The notes: generated by a model not told the origin, from the letters alone. A stretch of 64,000 bases of DNA from Cystobacter fuscus (GCF_002305875.1 NZ_CP022098.1:2666001-2730000); one strand, 5' to 3'. Shown: positions 42,147 through 51,234, counted from the first letter of the stretch. Program-made: numbers and translations.

Positions 42147-43118
42147 CTACTCGCCTGGAGTCCGAGGCGCGGCGGCGCGGCTCAACCGGTCCCTCACGGC
42201 GAGGCCCAGGCCCTCGGCCCGGGGCAGGCAGGCCACCAGCACGTCATGGCCCTGCTCGTCCGCCTCGCGCAGCCGGGTGTACAGGACGCGTGCCGCCGCG
42301 GAGGGCTCCTCCGGGACGTCATGGCGGGGGATGCCGGGGGCGAGCGCCAGTCCCGGTGGGCCCAGCACGGCCACGCGCTGGCCCCGGGCGCGCAGGGACT
42401 CCACGCGCGCGGCGACCTCCGAGGGCTCGGCGAGGACGACGCCCGCCCGGGGCGCGTAGTGCGAGGCGAGGCTGCCCGAGACGCGCACCGTGGAGGAGAC
42501 GCGCACGGGCACCGGCCGCCCGAGGACGCGCGAGAGCTCCTCCACCGCGAGGCCCCCGGGGCGCAGCACCGCGGGCTCTCCCTGGCTGAGGTCGACGATG
42601 GTGGACTCCACGCCCACCGTGCACGGGCCGCCGTCGAGCACCAGGTCCACGTCCGCGCCGAGATCCGCCCGGACGTGCTCCGCCGTGGTGGGGCTCACCC
42701 GGCCGAAGCGGTTGGCGCTCGGCGCGGCCACGCCTCCGTCGAGGGCTTCCAGCACCGCGCGGGCGAGGGGGTGGTGGGGGACGCGTAGGGCCACCGTGTC
42801 CTGTCCACCCGTCACCGCGTCCGTGGCGCGGGGGGAGCGGGGCAGCACGAGGGTGAGGGGGCCGGGCCAGAAGGCCTCGGCGAGGCGCCAGGCGTCCTCG
42901 GGGACGTGGCGGGCCCAGGAGGAGAGCGCCTGGGCCTCGGCCACGTGGACGATGAGCGGATGGGTGGCGGGGCGGCCCTTGATGGCGAAGACGCGGCGCA
43001 CGGCCAGCTCGTCCTCGGCGTTGGCGGCGAGGCCGTAGACGGTTTCCGTTGGCAAGGCGATGACACCGCCGCGCCGCAGCAATTCCACTGCCCGTATGAG
43101 GAGGTCCGAGGTAAGCAT
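42147..43118 (-). CDS. tsaC: Threonylcarbamoyl-AMP synthase (Sua5/YwlC type)
   Basis: The enzyme makes threonylcarbamoyl-AMP for the t6A37 modification of ANN-decoding tRNAs. The N-terminal YrdC domain shows GGVIALPTETVYGLAANA, the KGRPATHPL nucleotide site, LTLVLPRS, and APSANRFGRVSPT. The 323-residue length and C-terminal half (SHYAPRAGVVLAEP onward) identify the long Sua5 form. The ATG at 43118 is chosen because the next in-frame start upstream would overlap the divergent gene. Only 34 bp separate it from that divergent gene, so their promoters must overlap coding DNA. Confidence 0.93.
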   Translation of the reverse strand: MLTSDLLIRAVELLRRGGVIALPTETVYGLAANAEDELAVRRVFAIKGRPATHPLIVHVAEAQALSSWARHVPEDAWRLAEAFWPGPLTLVLPRSPRATDAVTGGQDTVALRVPHHPLARAVLEALDGGVAAPSANRFGRVSPTTAEHVRADLGADVDLVLDGGPCTVGVESTIVDLSQGEPAVLRPGGLAVEELSRVLGRPVPVRVSSTVRVSGSLASHYAPRAGVVLAEPSEVAARVESLRARGQRVAVLGPPGLALAPGIPRHDVPEEPSAAARVLYTRLREADEQGHDVLVACLPRAEGLGLAVRDRLSRAAAPRTPGE

Positions 43119-43152
43119 TCCAGTCGGGCCAATCTGGCCCCCGGAGGGGACG

Positions 43153-44562
43153 ATGGGCAAGTCGCAGGTGTTCGAGGCGCGCAGTCAGGTGCCGGTGAGC
43201 GCGGAGGAACTCTTCGCCTGGCATGCGCGCGAGGGAGCCTTCCTGCGCCTGACACCTCCCTGGGAGCCCGTCGAGGTGGTGTCCCAGCAGGGCGAGGGCA
43301 TCCACGAGGGGACGCGCATCCAGCTGCGCATGAAGGTGGGGCCGGTGTCGCTGCCCTGGACGGCGCGGCACACCCGCTATGTGCCCGGCTCGCTCTTCCA
43401 GGACGTGCAGGAGTCGGGGCCCTTTTCGCGCTGGGTGCATACGCACCGGATGTGGAACGAGGCCGGGGGAGGCGCGGTGCTGGAGGACGAGGTGGAGTAC
43501 GCGCTGCCGGTGGGAGTGCTCGGGAGGGTGGCGGGCGGCGGCTACGCGCGGCATCGGCTGGAGCGGATGTTCGCCTACCGCCACGCGGTGACGCGCGCGG
43601 ATGTCCGGAGGCATGCGGCCTTCGCGGGAGAGCCCCGGCTGACGGTGGCGCTCAGTGGCGCGTCGGGGCTGGTGGGCAGCGCGCTCAGGCCCTTCCTCAC
43701 GACGGGGGGCCACCGGGTGCGGCGGCTGGTGCGGGGCCAACCCGAGGCGGGGGACATTGCCTTCGCGCCCGGGCTGGGAGAGATGGACGTGGCGGCGCTG
43801 GAGGGGGTGGACGCGGTGGTGCACCTGGCCGGAGCGCCCATCGCCGAGGGGCGGTGGACGCACGAGCGCAAGGAACTCATCCGCCGCAGCCGGGTGGAGG
43901 GCACGCGGGTGTTGTGCGAGTCGCTCGCGCGGCTGGCGCGTCCCCCGCGCGTGCTGGTGTGCGCGTCGGCGGTGGGGTTCTACGGAGACCGTGGAGACGA
44001 GGAGTTGTCCGAGTCCAGCGCGCCGGGCACGGGCTTCCTCGCCGACGTCACGCGCGAGTGGGAGGCGGCGACGGCGCCGGCGGAGGCGGCGGGCATCCGG
44101 GTGGTGCACCTGCGGCTGGGGGTGGTGTTGGGGGCGGGTGGGGGCGCGCTGGCGAAGATGCTGCCGGCCTTCCAGGCGGGAGCCGGAGGGCGCATCGGCA
44201 CGGGCCAGCAGTGGATGAGCTGGGTGTCGCTGGAGGACGTGCTCGGGCTGGTGAACTTCGCCCTGTTCACGCCGGAGCTGCGCGGGGCGGTGAACACGGT
44301 GGCCCCCACGCCGGTGCGTCAGGAGGAGTTCGCTCGGATATTGGGGCGGGTGCTGTCGCGGCCGGCGGTGGTTCCGTTGCCTGGCGCCGCCGTGCGCACG
44401 CTCTTCGGGGAGATGGGCGAGGCGACGCTGCTGGGCGGCGCGCGCGTCCTTCCACGGGTGGCCCTGCGCCAGGGGTTCTCCTTCCTCCACCCCTCGTTGG
44501 AGGAGACGCTGCGCTTCACGCTCGGCGAGACGACGGAGGGTCCCCGCTTCCGTCACGGGTGA
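43153..44562 (+). CDS. SRPBCC-domain/TIGR01777 epimerase fusion
   Basis: The 469-residue protein joins an N-terminal START/SRPBCC-like ligand-binding domain (residues 1-150; PVSAEELFAWHAREGAF ... FSRWVHTHRMW) to an SDR-type epimerase of the TIGR01777/YfcH family. The second part has VALSGASGLVGSALRPFL, VHLAGAPIAEGRWT, SAVGFYGDRGDE and SWVSLEDVLGLV. The fusion is common in myxobacteria and actinobacteria. The binding pocket may deliver a hydrophobic ligand, but function is unknown. A GGAGGGGA site precedes the ATG. Confidence 0.9.
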   Translation: MGKSQVFEARSQVPVSAEELFAWHAREGAFLRLTPPWEPVEVVSQQGEGIHEGTRIQLRMKVGPVSLPWTARHTRYVPGSLFQDVQESGPFSRWVHTHRMWNEAGGGAVLEDEVEYALPVGVLGRVAGGGYARHRLERMFAYRHAVTRADVRRHAAFAGEPRLTVALSGASGLVGSALRPFLTTGGHRVRRLVRGQPEAGDIAFAPGLGEMDVAALEGVDAVVHLAGAPIAEGRWTHERKELIRRSRVEGTRVLCESLARLARPPRVLVCASAVGFYGDRGDEELSESSAPGTGFLADVTREWEAATAPAEAAGIRVVHLRLGVVLGAGGGALAKMLPAFQAGAGGRIGTGQQWMSWVSLEDVLGLVNFALFTPELRGAVNTVAPTPVRQEEFARILGRVLSRPAVVPLPGAAVRTLFGEMGEATLLGGARVLPRVALRQGFSFLHPSLEETLRFTLGETTEGPRFRHG

Positions 44563-44763
44563 CTTCCCCCCCCCGTAATCACAGCCTGCCAGACAGAGAA
44601 TCGCCGGAGGTTTGTGCTGGACGCCAGGCAAGCCTCCCTCGGTCCGAGGGGCCTGCGGGAACGGGACATCACATCTGCTCTTCCTGTTCTCCGAAAGAAG
44701 AGACGAAGCGTCCATCGCCACCGAACGCTCGAGTTCGGACGTCATGACGCCGAGGAAGCTGCC

Positions 44764-46227
44764 ATGGCTGAGGGAAACGAGACCAGCCCCGAGCCGCAGG
44801 AAGCCAGCCGCCCCAAGCAGGAAGAAACTCCACTCATCTACGGGGAAGTCCGGAAGAGGATCTATAAGCGGCTGGGGCTCAAGGGCCTGCTGGGACTCTC
44901 CGTCCTCGGCCTCCTCGCTTCCATCTGGTGGAACTGGGAGAAGGTCCAGAAGCAGCCTGTCGTGTCGGACCTCGTCCGGCTGCTCTCGCGTAAACCACTC
45001 CCGAAGGCTGACCCCCAGCGATTCAGCATCGCCATGACTCATCTGGAAAACGACATCGGGGGCGAGAACGAACGCCTTGTCTCGGAGGCGCTCAAGGAGT
45101 TCGAAGGCATTCAAATCATCAAGCTCGACAGGGCGCTGACTCTCGAAGGGACCATTCCCGAGGTAGAGGAGAGCGCCGGTCATGAGCAGGCACGCAAATA
45201 CCTCCAGGCCACAGGCGCCGACATCCTGCTCTGGGGCACAGTCCTCCACCATGATGGCAAGAGCCTGCCCAAGCTCTATTGGACGACAGCAAGAGACGTG
45301 AATCGCGACAGGGGGTGGGGGCGATACCAGCTTGGCAGCGAGAGCTTCGAGCTTCCCTCCCTCTTCTGGGAGGACCTCGGCAAGCTCCTTCAGCTCCTGG
45401 CGCTGACCCAACATGCCGAGTTTGAGGATCAACGGGGGCATTACATTGCTGACCAACTCGGGCCTTTCATCAACAAGGTCAGGAAGCTCCTCCAGGATGG
45501 TGTCATGAGACCGGGTTGGAGTGTCGCTGCTCGCGCTTCGACGAGACACCTCCTCGCGGACGCACTGACCTTGGTGGGCAGGCAAACGGGAGAGAATGCC
45601 CCTCTCGAGGAGGCGGTGGCCGCCTACCGCACGGCCCTTGGGGAAAGGACTCGGCAGCGCGTGCCCCTCGACTGGGCTGCAACGCAGAACGACCTGGGTG
45701 CTGCGCTGACGGTGCTCGGGGAGCGTGAGGCTGGCACCGCACGCCTGGAGGAGGCGGTGGCCGCCTACCGCGCGGCCCTGGAGGAAAGGACTCGGCAGCG
45801 CGTGCCCCTCGACTGGGCTGCAACGCAGCACAACCTGGGCAATGCGCTGCTGCGGCTCGGGGATCGTGAGGCTGGCACCGCACGTCTGGAGGAGGCGGTG
45901 GCCGCCTACCGCGCGGCCCTGGAGGAAGGGACCCGGCAGCGCGTACCCCTCGATTGGGCTGAAACGCAGAGCAACCTGGGCATTGCGCTGCGGCTGCTCG
46001 GGGAGCGTGAGGCTGGTCCCGCACGCCTGGAGGAGGCGGTGGCCGCCTTCCGCGCGGCCCTGGAGGTAAGGACCCGGCAGCGCATGCCCCTCGAATGGGC
46101 TGAAACGCGGAAGGACCTGAAGGCTGTGCTTCAGATCCTGGGACAGCGGACGGAATACCGGCGTGCGGCAGTGCATGCACGCCCAGTACCGCCGCGCCGC
46201 GTATCCGACCCTGCGTCAGGGCAGTGA
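44764..46227 (+). CDS. Membrane-anchored tetratricopeptide-repeat protein
   Basis: The 487-residue protein has a short cytoplasmic N-terminus, one transmembrane helix at about 38-60 (LGLKGLLGLSVLGLLASIWW) and an alpha/beta domain (about 85-200) with the pattern of a bacterial CHAT/TolB-like fold (ATGADILLWGTVLHHDGK). Four nearly identical 47-residue TPR units follow (LEEAVAAYRAAL ... RVPLDWA-TQ-NLG). The last ~20 residues are Arg/Pro-rich and unlike a TPR, suggesting that the native 3' end was replaced. It ends 31 bp before an IS3 relic. A scaffold role in signalling is possible. Confidence 0.72.
   Translation: MAEGNETSPEPQEASRPKQEETPLIYGEVRKRIYKRLGLKGLLGLSVLGLLASIWWNWEKVQKQPVVSDLVRLLSRKPLPKADPQRFSIAMTHLENDIGGENERLVSEALKEFEGIQIIKLDRALTLEGTIPEVEESAGHEQARKYLQATGADILLWGTVLHHDGKSLPKLYWTTARDVNRDRGWGRYQLGSESFELPSLFWEDLGKLLQLLALTQHAEFEDQRGHYIADQLGPFINKVRKLLQDGVMRPGWSVAARASTRHLLADALTLVGRQTGENAPLEEAVAAYRTALGERTRQRVPLDWAATQNDLGAALTVLGEREAGTARLEEAVAAYRAALEERTRQRVPLDWAATQHNLGNALLRLGDREAGTARLEEAVAAYRAALEEGTRQRVPLDWAETQSNLGIALRLLGEREAGPARLEEAVAAFRAALEVRTRQRMPLEWAETRKDLKAVLQILGQRTEYRRAAVHARPVPPRRVSDPASGQ
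45604..46143 (+). repeat. Four tandem 141-bp repeats encoding 47-residue TPR units
   Basis: Units begin at 45604, 45745, 45886 and 46027, exactly 141 bp apart. They are highly similar at DNA level, which implies recent duplication or gene conversion and makes repeat number liable to vary between strains. Confidence 0.9.
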
Positions 46228-46258
46228 GTCCCACGTCCGACACAGGGGTGAACTCAGG

Positions 46259-46324
46259 TCCGCGGGCACGCAGCTCCGCGTGCACGCGAGTGCTGCCGTA
46301 TGTGCGGCGACTGTCCTGGTGCAC
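46259..46324 (-). pseudogene. IS3-family transposase OrfB fragment
   Basis: On the minus strand 22 codons read HQDSRRTYGSTRVHAELRARG, the highly conserved start of the IS3/IS911 integrase domain. An in-frame stop lies directly upstream and similarity ends downstream, so only a relic remains. It marks a past insertion at the junction between the TPR gene and the lower-GC beta-mannosidase region. Confidence 0.7.
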
Positions 46325-46367
46325 CTACTTCACCACCTCGCTCCACTAAAACGGATCAGGCCCATTT

Positions 46368-48812
46368 TCAGTCGACCGCCTGGCAGGAATGGAGGTCGCG
46401 GAGGGTGAATTCCGCTTCCGCCCCCTGTTCTGCCGGTGTGAAGAGAAGGGTCTGGCTTTCGCCCGCGGTGAGATCGAAAGCATTGTCGGAGAACCGGCCC
46501 TCGATATCGGCCTCGAGCATCACGAAGAGTGCCAGTCCCTTGGACGAAAGCGTGAGCTCGTAGCTGCCGTTGGCGCTCCGGACCGTGCGGGCAGAGAGTC
46601 CCGGCGGCTCCAGTTCGAGCTGCTTGTAGGTGCCGTTGACGTGGTGCCCCCTGCCCGACGAACCGTCCGAAGCGGAATAGGACCACATGAGCAGGCGCCC
46701 CTCGGGCACGCTGTCGGCTGGCAGCGAAATCAGCGTGGATGCAGCATCCGGCCGGCAGGTGCCACGCGCGGTGGTCAGCGGCGAGCGTTGGCCATCCATC
46801 GAGACGGTGAAGAACTCGGCCGAAACCTCGGTGGGTTGGGGGGTGTCGTTGACCATGGCCATGTCGATCACCTTGCCGTCGGCTGACGGGATCGCGAAGA
46901 GGCTGACGGGCTCGAAGAATCGCCGCGCCTGATAATGCAGGGCCTTCCAGTTGCCGCCGTGATCCAGGCTTGCCCAAGAGGCCACCGGCCAGGTGTCGTT
47001 GAGCTGCCAGATGAGCGTGCCCATGCAATGGGGCTTCAGCGATCGCCAGAATTCGACGGCGGTCTTGATCGCCACTCCCTGCTGGATTTGCGAGAGATAG
47101 ACAAAGTTGTGGAAATCATTTGGGAAACGGAAATAGCGGAACATGGTGCCCGCGATGCGCTCGTTGCCGCCAGGATTCTTCTGGTGCACCTCCATCACCG
47201 GAGACGCGATGTTGATGTCTTTCTTGTCGGCGAACCGGCTGATCAGCAGGTTCGACGTATAGGACTGGAAGCCGAATTCCGAGCAGAAACGCGGCTTGAC
47301 CGCGCGATAATGATCGAACGACTTGTTCTCGTGCCAGACCGACCAGAAATGCATGTCGCCGGAGCCGTCGGCATGCCAGGCATCGCCGAAATTGAGATGG
47401 CCGTGGGACGGACTCGATGGCCACCAGATGATCTCCGGATTGGCCTTCTTGGCGGCGGCCTCGATCGTCCGGTTCAGCCGGTCATAGGAGACGAGGTAGC
47501 GATCGCGGTTCTTCTGGGAGACCTCGAACCAGGTGAGTGCGCCCACGAGTTCGTTGTCGCCGCACCAGAGCGCGATCGAGGCGTGATGTGAGAGCCGCCG
47601 CACCTGGTAGTCCACCTCGGCCGCGACATTGTCGAGGAATTCGGGTGTCGAGGGGTAGAGATTGCAGGCGAACATGAAGTCCTGCCAGACCATCAGCCCT
47701 AGGCGGTCGCAGGTGTCGTAGAACCCGTCGTGCTCGTAGAAGCCGCCACCCCAGACGCGGATCATGTTCATGTTCGCGTCGACCGCCGACTGCAAGAGCG
47801 CCTCGGTCTTCTCGGGGCTCGTCTTGGAGAAGAGCGCGTCGGCCGGAATCCAGTTCGCGCCCTTGCAGAAGATCTCGCGGCCATTGACCTTGAAGGCAAA
47901 GCGGGTGCCTGCCTCGTCCTTGTCGGTGATGAGCTCGATCGTGCGGATGCCAATCTGGCGGGTTACGGTTTCGCCAGGGATCGTGACCTTGAGTTCGTAG
48001 AGCTCCTGCTTGCCGCTGCCGACAGGCCACCAGAGGCGCGGTCGCTCGACGACGAAGAGTCGGTGGAGCACCGTCTCGCCGGCATTCGCACCGCAATCGA
48101 GCCGCACCGTCTCGCCGTCGAATTCGAATTCGACCGGCAGCACGCACGGGTCTACGGCGAAGAGGGTCAGGACGACGTCGAGTTCGACCGAGCCGTTCGC
48201 CAGATGGCGCTGCTTGACCGTGAGATGTTCGATGCGTGCCGGGTCCATCTTGCGCAGCTTGACCGAGCCGTAGAGGCCGAGCGGCGCGAGCGCGATGTTC
48301 CAGTCCCAGCCGAAGTGGCATTGAGGCTTGCGCAACATGTTTCCGTATGGAATCGGCGAGTTCCTGGTCCACGGCACCTCGAAGGGCTGCCGATCATGGA
48401 CCGCCTTGCCGGCCTTGACTGGGGAATGCAGGAGCACCTCGATCGTGTTCTCTCCCGCGACGAGGATTTTCGACACGTCGGGCCGATAGCGGCGGAAGCA
48501 GTTGTCGGCCTCCAGTACCCTCTCTCCATTGACGCGGAGGGTCGCGACCGTGTCGACGAAATCCAGGTCGAGATACCAGCTTCCATCCAAATCGGAGGCG
48601 TCCAGTCGGAAGCTGCGCGAGAGTCTCCAATCCTTGTGCGCCACCCACTGCACCTCGGCTTCGTTCTTGCCGAAGTAGGGATCGGGGATGAGGCCCTGTT
48701 CCTGCAAAGCGGAATGGACGTCGCCCGGTAGGGTGATCTTGAGATCCGGCCGTTGGCCTTCGGCATCGAGCGACCAGATGCCACCAAGGTCGATTTGGGT
48801 GGTTTCAGGCAT
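46368..48812 (-). CDS. GH2 beta-mannosidase
   Basis: The 814-residue glycosidase cleaves terminal beta-mannose from manno-oligosaccharides. It has the N-terminal jelly-roll (IDLGGIWSLDAEGQRPDLK; VPGDVHS-type LPGDVHSALQE), the immunoglobulin-like domain, and a barrel with acid/base Glu in ALWCGDNELVG and nucleophile Glu in RFCSEFGFQSY. MIRVWGGGFYEHDGFYD is typical of beta-mannosidases. No signal peptide is present, so it is cytoplasmic. GC content is visibly lower than in neighbours and the sequence recalls rhizobial enzymes, suggesting transfer. The ATG at 48812 is preferred; 48830 is an alternative. Confidence 0.92.
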   Translation of the reverse strand: MPETTQIDLGGIWSLDAEGQRPDLKITLPGDVHSALQEQGLIPDPYFGKNEAEVQWVAHKDWRLSRSFRLDASDLDGSWYLDLDFVDTVATLRVNGERVLEADNCFRRYRPDVSKILVAGENTIEVLLHSPVKAGKAVHDRQPFEVPWTRNSPIPYGNMLRKPQCHFGWDWNIALAPLGLYGSVKLRKMDPARIEHLTVKQRHLANGSVELDVVLTLFAVDPCVLPVEFEFDGETVRLDCGANAGETVLHRLFVVERPRLWWPVGSGKQELYELKVTIPGETVTRQIGIRTIELITDKDEAGTRFAFKVNGREIFCKGANWIPADALFSKTSPEKTEALLQSAVDANMNMIRVWGGGFYEHDGFYDTCDRLGLMVWQDFMFACNLYPSTPEFLDNVAAEVDYQVRRLSHHASIALWCGDNELVGALTWFEVSQKNRDRYLVSYDRLNRTIEAAAKKANPEIIWWPSSPSHGHLNFGDAWHADGSGDMHFWSVWHENKSFDHYRAVKPRFCSEFGFQSYTSNLLISRFADKKDINIASPVMEVHQKNPGGNERIAGTMFRYFRFPNDFHNFVYLSQIQQGVAIKTAVEFWRSLKPHCMGTLIWQLNDTWPVASWASLDHGGNWKALHYQARRFFEPVSLFAIPSADGKVIDMAMVNDTPQPTEVSAEFFTVSMDGQRSPLTTARGTCRPDAASTLISLPADSVPEGRLLMWSYSASDGSSGRGHHVNGTYKQLELEPPGLSARTVRSANGSYELTLSSKGLALFVMLEADIEGRFSDNAFDLTAGESQTLLFTPAEQGAEAEFTLRDLHSCQAVD

Positions 48813-49013
48813 CTTGTATTCTGAGCACATTCGTGCGTGTGGAGCACCTTGCTTGTACGCCGTTCTCGGGGAGGCACTACAGCATTCGTTTGGCGCAACA
48901 GGTAGAGGGTCGTCACCCCAGGGCTTGAGAAAGAGCGGCCCTTGGTGGACGAGCACAAACAAGGATGTGGAGGGAACTTGAATCTGGTTCGATGGTGCCG
49001 AGCGGTTTCGAAG

Positions 49014-49469
49014 ATGAAGTTCGTGTTCAGCTCCGACATGATTGTCTGGTTCGACATTCCGAACGCCGAACTCTACAACACCGTGGGATGGGGCAATGAC
49101 AGGTCCAATGAAGACCCTCCCGGTGAGCAGATCTACTTCTGGAGCAACAGGGCCGCGATGTTCCTGTGCCAGGGGCGGGGATACAAGACGGGATTCTTCA
49201 CGGGCCACCAGGACCGCGCCAATGGTCTGACCGGCTTGTTCTGCCTCGCGAACACGAATGTTCAGGTCGTGTCCGTTGCTTCCAATGACACGCGGTTCAG
49301 CTTCGGAGGGAGAACCCTCCCCGGCGTTCCCATCTATTGGCTCTGGTATGAATCCAATATCGCCGCGAACGAGGTCTGCGGCTATCACGGATACCAAACG
49401 GGTATCCTGAGCGATATGTCGGTCACTGGCCAGGGGTTTTCCTGGCTGGGTTTCAGATGCTGGAACTGA
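49014..49469 (+). CDS. Orphan protein, unknown, possibly 5'-truncated
   Basis: I do not recognise this 151-residue protein. It is rich in Trp, Tyr, Phe, Gly and Asn (GWGNDRSNEDPPGEQIYFWS; GVPIYWLWYESNIAANEVCG) with paired cysteines late in the chain (CGYHGYQ ... GFRCWN), suggesting a secreted beta-rich or lectin-like fold. No signal peptide is seen. The frame is open upstream to 48942 via TTG/GTG codons, so the true start may be earlier or the 5' part lost. GC is low for the region, pointing to transfer. Confidence 0.5.
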   Translation: MKFVFSSDMIVWFDIPNAELYNTVGWGNDRSNEDPPGEQIYFWSNRAAMFLCQGRGYKTGFFTGHQDRANGLTGLFCLANTNVQVVSVASNDTRFSFGGRTLPGVPIYWLWYESNIAANEVCGYHGYQTGILSDMSVTGQGFSWLGFRCWN

Positions 49470-49600
49470 GGGCGTGAATCGCCCCATTTCGTCCAGGTAG
49501 CTCTTTCGTTCATGATGAGATGTCATGAACGAAAGACTCTGATTTCGAGCCGGGTCCCCGCCGCACGACGGGATGCGACGGGGACCGCCTGGACGAAGAT

Positions 49601-50143
49601 CTATCTCAGCGAGGTGGGCGGCTCGTAATCGAACGAGATGGACTCGTGGAAGTGTTGATACAGCCATTGCCCATTGCGCTTGACCAGGACGAAGGTCGCG
49701 CGAGTGGGCTGCACCATCTCCGCGCTCCCCGGCCTGTTCTCATAGACCCAGGTGTAGTTGCAGAAGGCGTAGGCCGTGTCTCCCGTCTGGAAGATCTGCA
49801 GGTTGCTGATGTCTCCGCTGTTGATGATGAGCGTGTCCAGGAAGCTCTGGTAGTAGGGCTCCAGGTTGGTGACCCCGACGATGGGCTGGTTCAGCTCCGC
49901 CGCGACATAGGTCACGCTGCTGGGATTCACGGTGTCCCAGAGACCCAACAGCATCTGCATGTCTTCCTGGATGAACCCGTTCGCGTAGTCCTCGATGGCC
50001 TGGCGGATGGCCAGCTCGTCGGCCGTCACCAGCCCCTCGATGGACCGGGTCGTTTTCGTATCGCGGTAGGGTTCCGACGCGTTGCCGCAGCCGAGGGCCC
50101 CCGTCAGGAGGCCGATCGCGATGGAGAGTTGGAGAGTACGCAT
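49601..50143 (-). CDS. SnoaL/NTF2-like lipoprotein
   Basis: The ATG follows a GAGGG site and starts a lipoprotein signal (MRTLQLSIAIGLLTGALGC, lipobox ALGC). The mature 160-residue part has the SnoaL/DUF4440 pattern: LAIRQAIEDYANGFIQEDMQ at the start, then GDTAYAFCNYTWVYE and RATFVLVKRNGQWLYQHFHES at the end. Such cone-fold proteins include small hydrolases, isomerases and ligand-binding proteins. Envelope location is implied; substrate is unknown. Confidence 0.82.
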   Translation of the reverse strand: MRTLQLSIAIGLLTGALGCGNASEPYRDTKTTRSIEGLVTADELAIRQAIEDYANGFIQEDMQMLLGLWDTVNPSSVTYVAAELNQPIVGVTNLEPYYQSFLDTLIINSGDISNLQIFQTGDTAYAFCNYTWVYENRPGSAEMVQPTRATFVLVKRNGQWLYQHFHESISFDYEPPTSLR

Positions 50144-50543
50144 GATTCCCTCGAAGACAAAATGGCTCACAAGTTGAACGACGATTCCCGGATGGTGCAG
50201 CCTTCGCGGTACCCGTTTCAGCGGCGGGATGCGCCCTTTTCCACGTGCGAGAAGGGTGCCAGCACTGCGTCCAGGCTTCAGGGAGATGCTCTCGCGGTGG
50301 AAGCCCTTGGAATCGCTCGATGTGTGGGGGGCGCGACCCCCTTCACGAGGGAGGGTCAATATTCGCTGACGAGTCAAACCCAACCCGGACGCGCGTGACG
50401 AGCACCCACGGAGGTCGAATTCCTCTCGAAATCCTTGCGCGGCTTGCAAGGAAGTGTGTTCTCCTGGTCCGTTCCTGTCAATACCACGAAAGGAGGAAGG
50501 GCGTGGTGTGCGGGCCGGTCTCGTGGCGGGTTAGGCTCGGGGC
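50144..50543. other. Divergent intergenic region
   Basis: These 400 bases separate the SnoaL-like lipoprotein and the Cys-rich protein. A small hairpin CCTTGC-GCGGCTT-GCAAGG (50442-50460) is the only structure noted. No gene can be supported. Confidence 0.4.
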
Positions 50544-50993
50544 ATGGCCTCCAAGAAAGCCTCGGGTAGTGGTTGTGGTTCCGTGCTGCTGGGTCTGGTG
50601 TTGATCGGTTCCTGCGCGATGTGCACGGCCCCGGGTACCCGGGCTCCGACGAACCCGCCCCCTGCCTCCCCCGTGATGCAGGTACAACCCACCCCTGCTT
50701 CGGAACCGCCGGCTCCCGTCCCGAGCAAGAAGAAGAAGCGGACGGCGAAGGTGAGCCCGGACGTGGTGCCCACGAAGCGTGAGCCAGCGGAGTCCACCCC
50801 CTCTCCGACCGCGGCGAAGCCGGATGTGGACCTCACGCGAGAGCCCCCGCCGACGTGGGACGCTCCGCCGGACGAGCCCACCTCTCCGCCCTCTCGCGGT
50901 TGTTGCAAGGTCTGCACGCGAGGGTGTCCATGTGGGGATTCCTGTATCTCGTGTAGCAAGACGTGCCGCCGGGGTCCCGGATGTGCGTGTTGA
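50544..50993 (+). CDS. Small secreted protein with Cys-rich C-terminal tail
   Basis: The 149-residue protein has an N-terminal hydrophobic segment (GSVLLGLVLIGSCAMC), probably a signal or lipoprotein anchor, and a long Pro/Lys/Thr linker. It ends in a 30-residue tail with ten cysteines: RGCCKVCTRGCPCGDSCI then SKTCRRGPGCAC. The CCxxC-x3-CPCGDSCI...C...GCAC pattern recurs at the end of many small proteins of myxobacteria and other proteobacteria. It probably folds by disulfides or binds metal. Function is not known. Confidence 0.72.
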   Translation: MASKKASGSGCGSVLLGLVLIGSCAMCTAPGTRAPTNPPPASPVMQVQPTPASEPPAPVPSKKKKRTAKVSPDVVPTKREPAESTPSPTAAKPDVDLTREPPPTWDAPPDEPTSPPSRGCCKVCTRGCPCGDSCISCSKTCRRGPGCAC

Positions 50994-51121
50994 AGCGGCG
51001 GGCCCCGGCGCAGGGGCTACTGTGGCTCGCCTGGTGTTGAGCGCCGGGCCGCGGTTGCCCACGGGCCCAAGCCCCCTGTCATCCGACCAGCATCCAGTTA
51101 AAACCTTGTTTCCCTGTTTAA

Positions 51122-51140
51122 GTCGATCCAATATATCGAC
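51122..51140. promoter_or_regulatory. Short inverted repeat upstream of the secreted PKD/F5-8 gene
   Basis: GTCGAT-CCAATAT-ATCGAC is a perfect 6-bp inverted repeat inside the AT-rich leader (about 51090-51145), the likely promoter region of this gene. It may be an operator. Confidence 0.3.
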
Positions 51141-51234
51141 GCTCCGCTCTCGGCGCTCGCAATGTTGGCCCGTCGCCGAGGCCGGCGACATCGATGCCAT
51201 TGCGTCCATGACGCTCATTGCAAGGGATCGCACC

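Noticed and set aside
45604-46143. CRISPR-like array
   Set aside because: The periodic repeats are 141 bp, in frame and coding for TPR units, without spacers.
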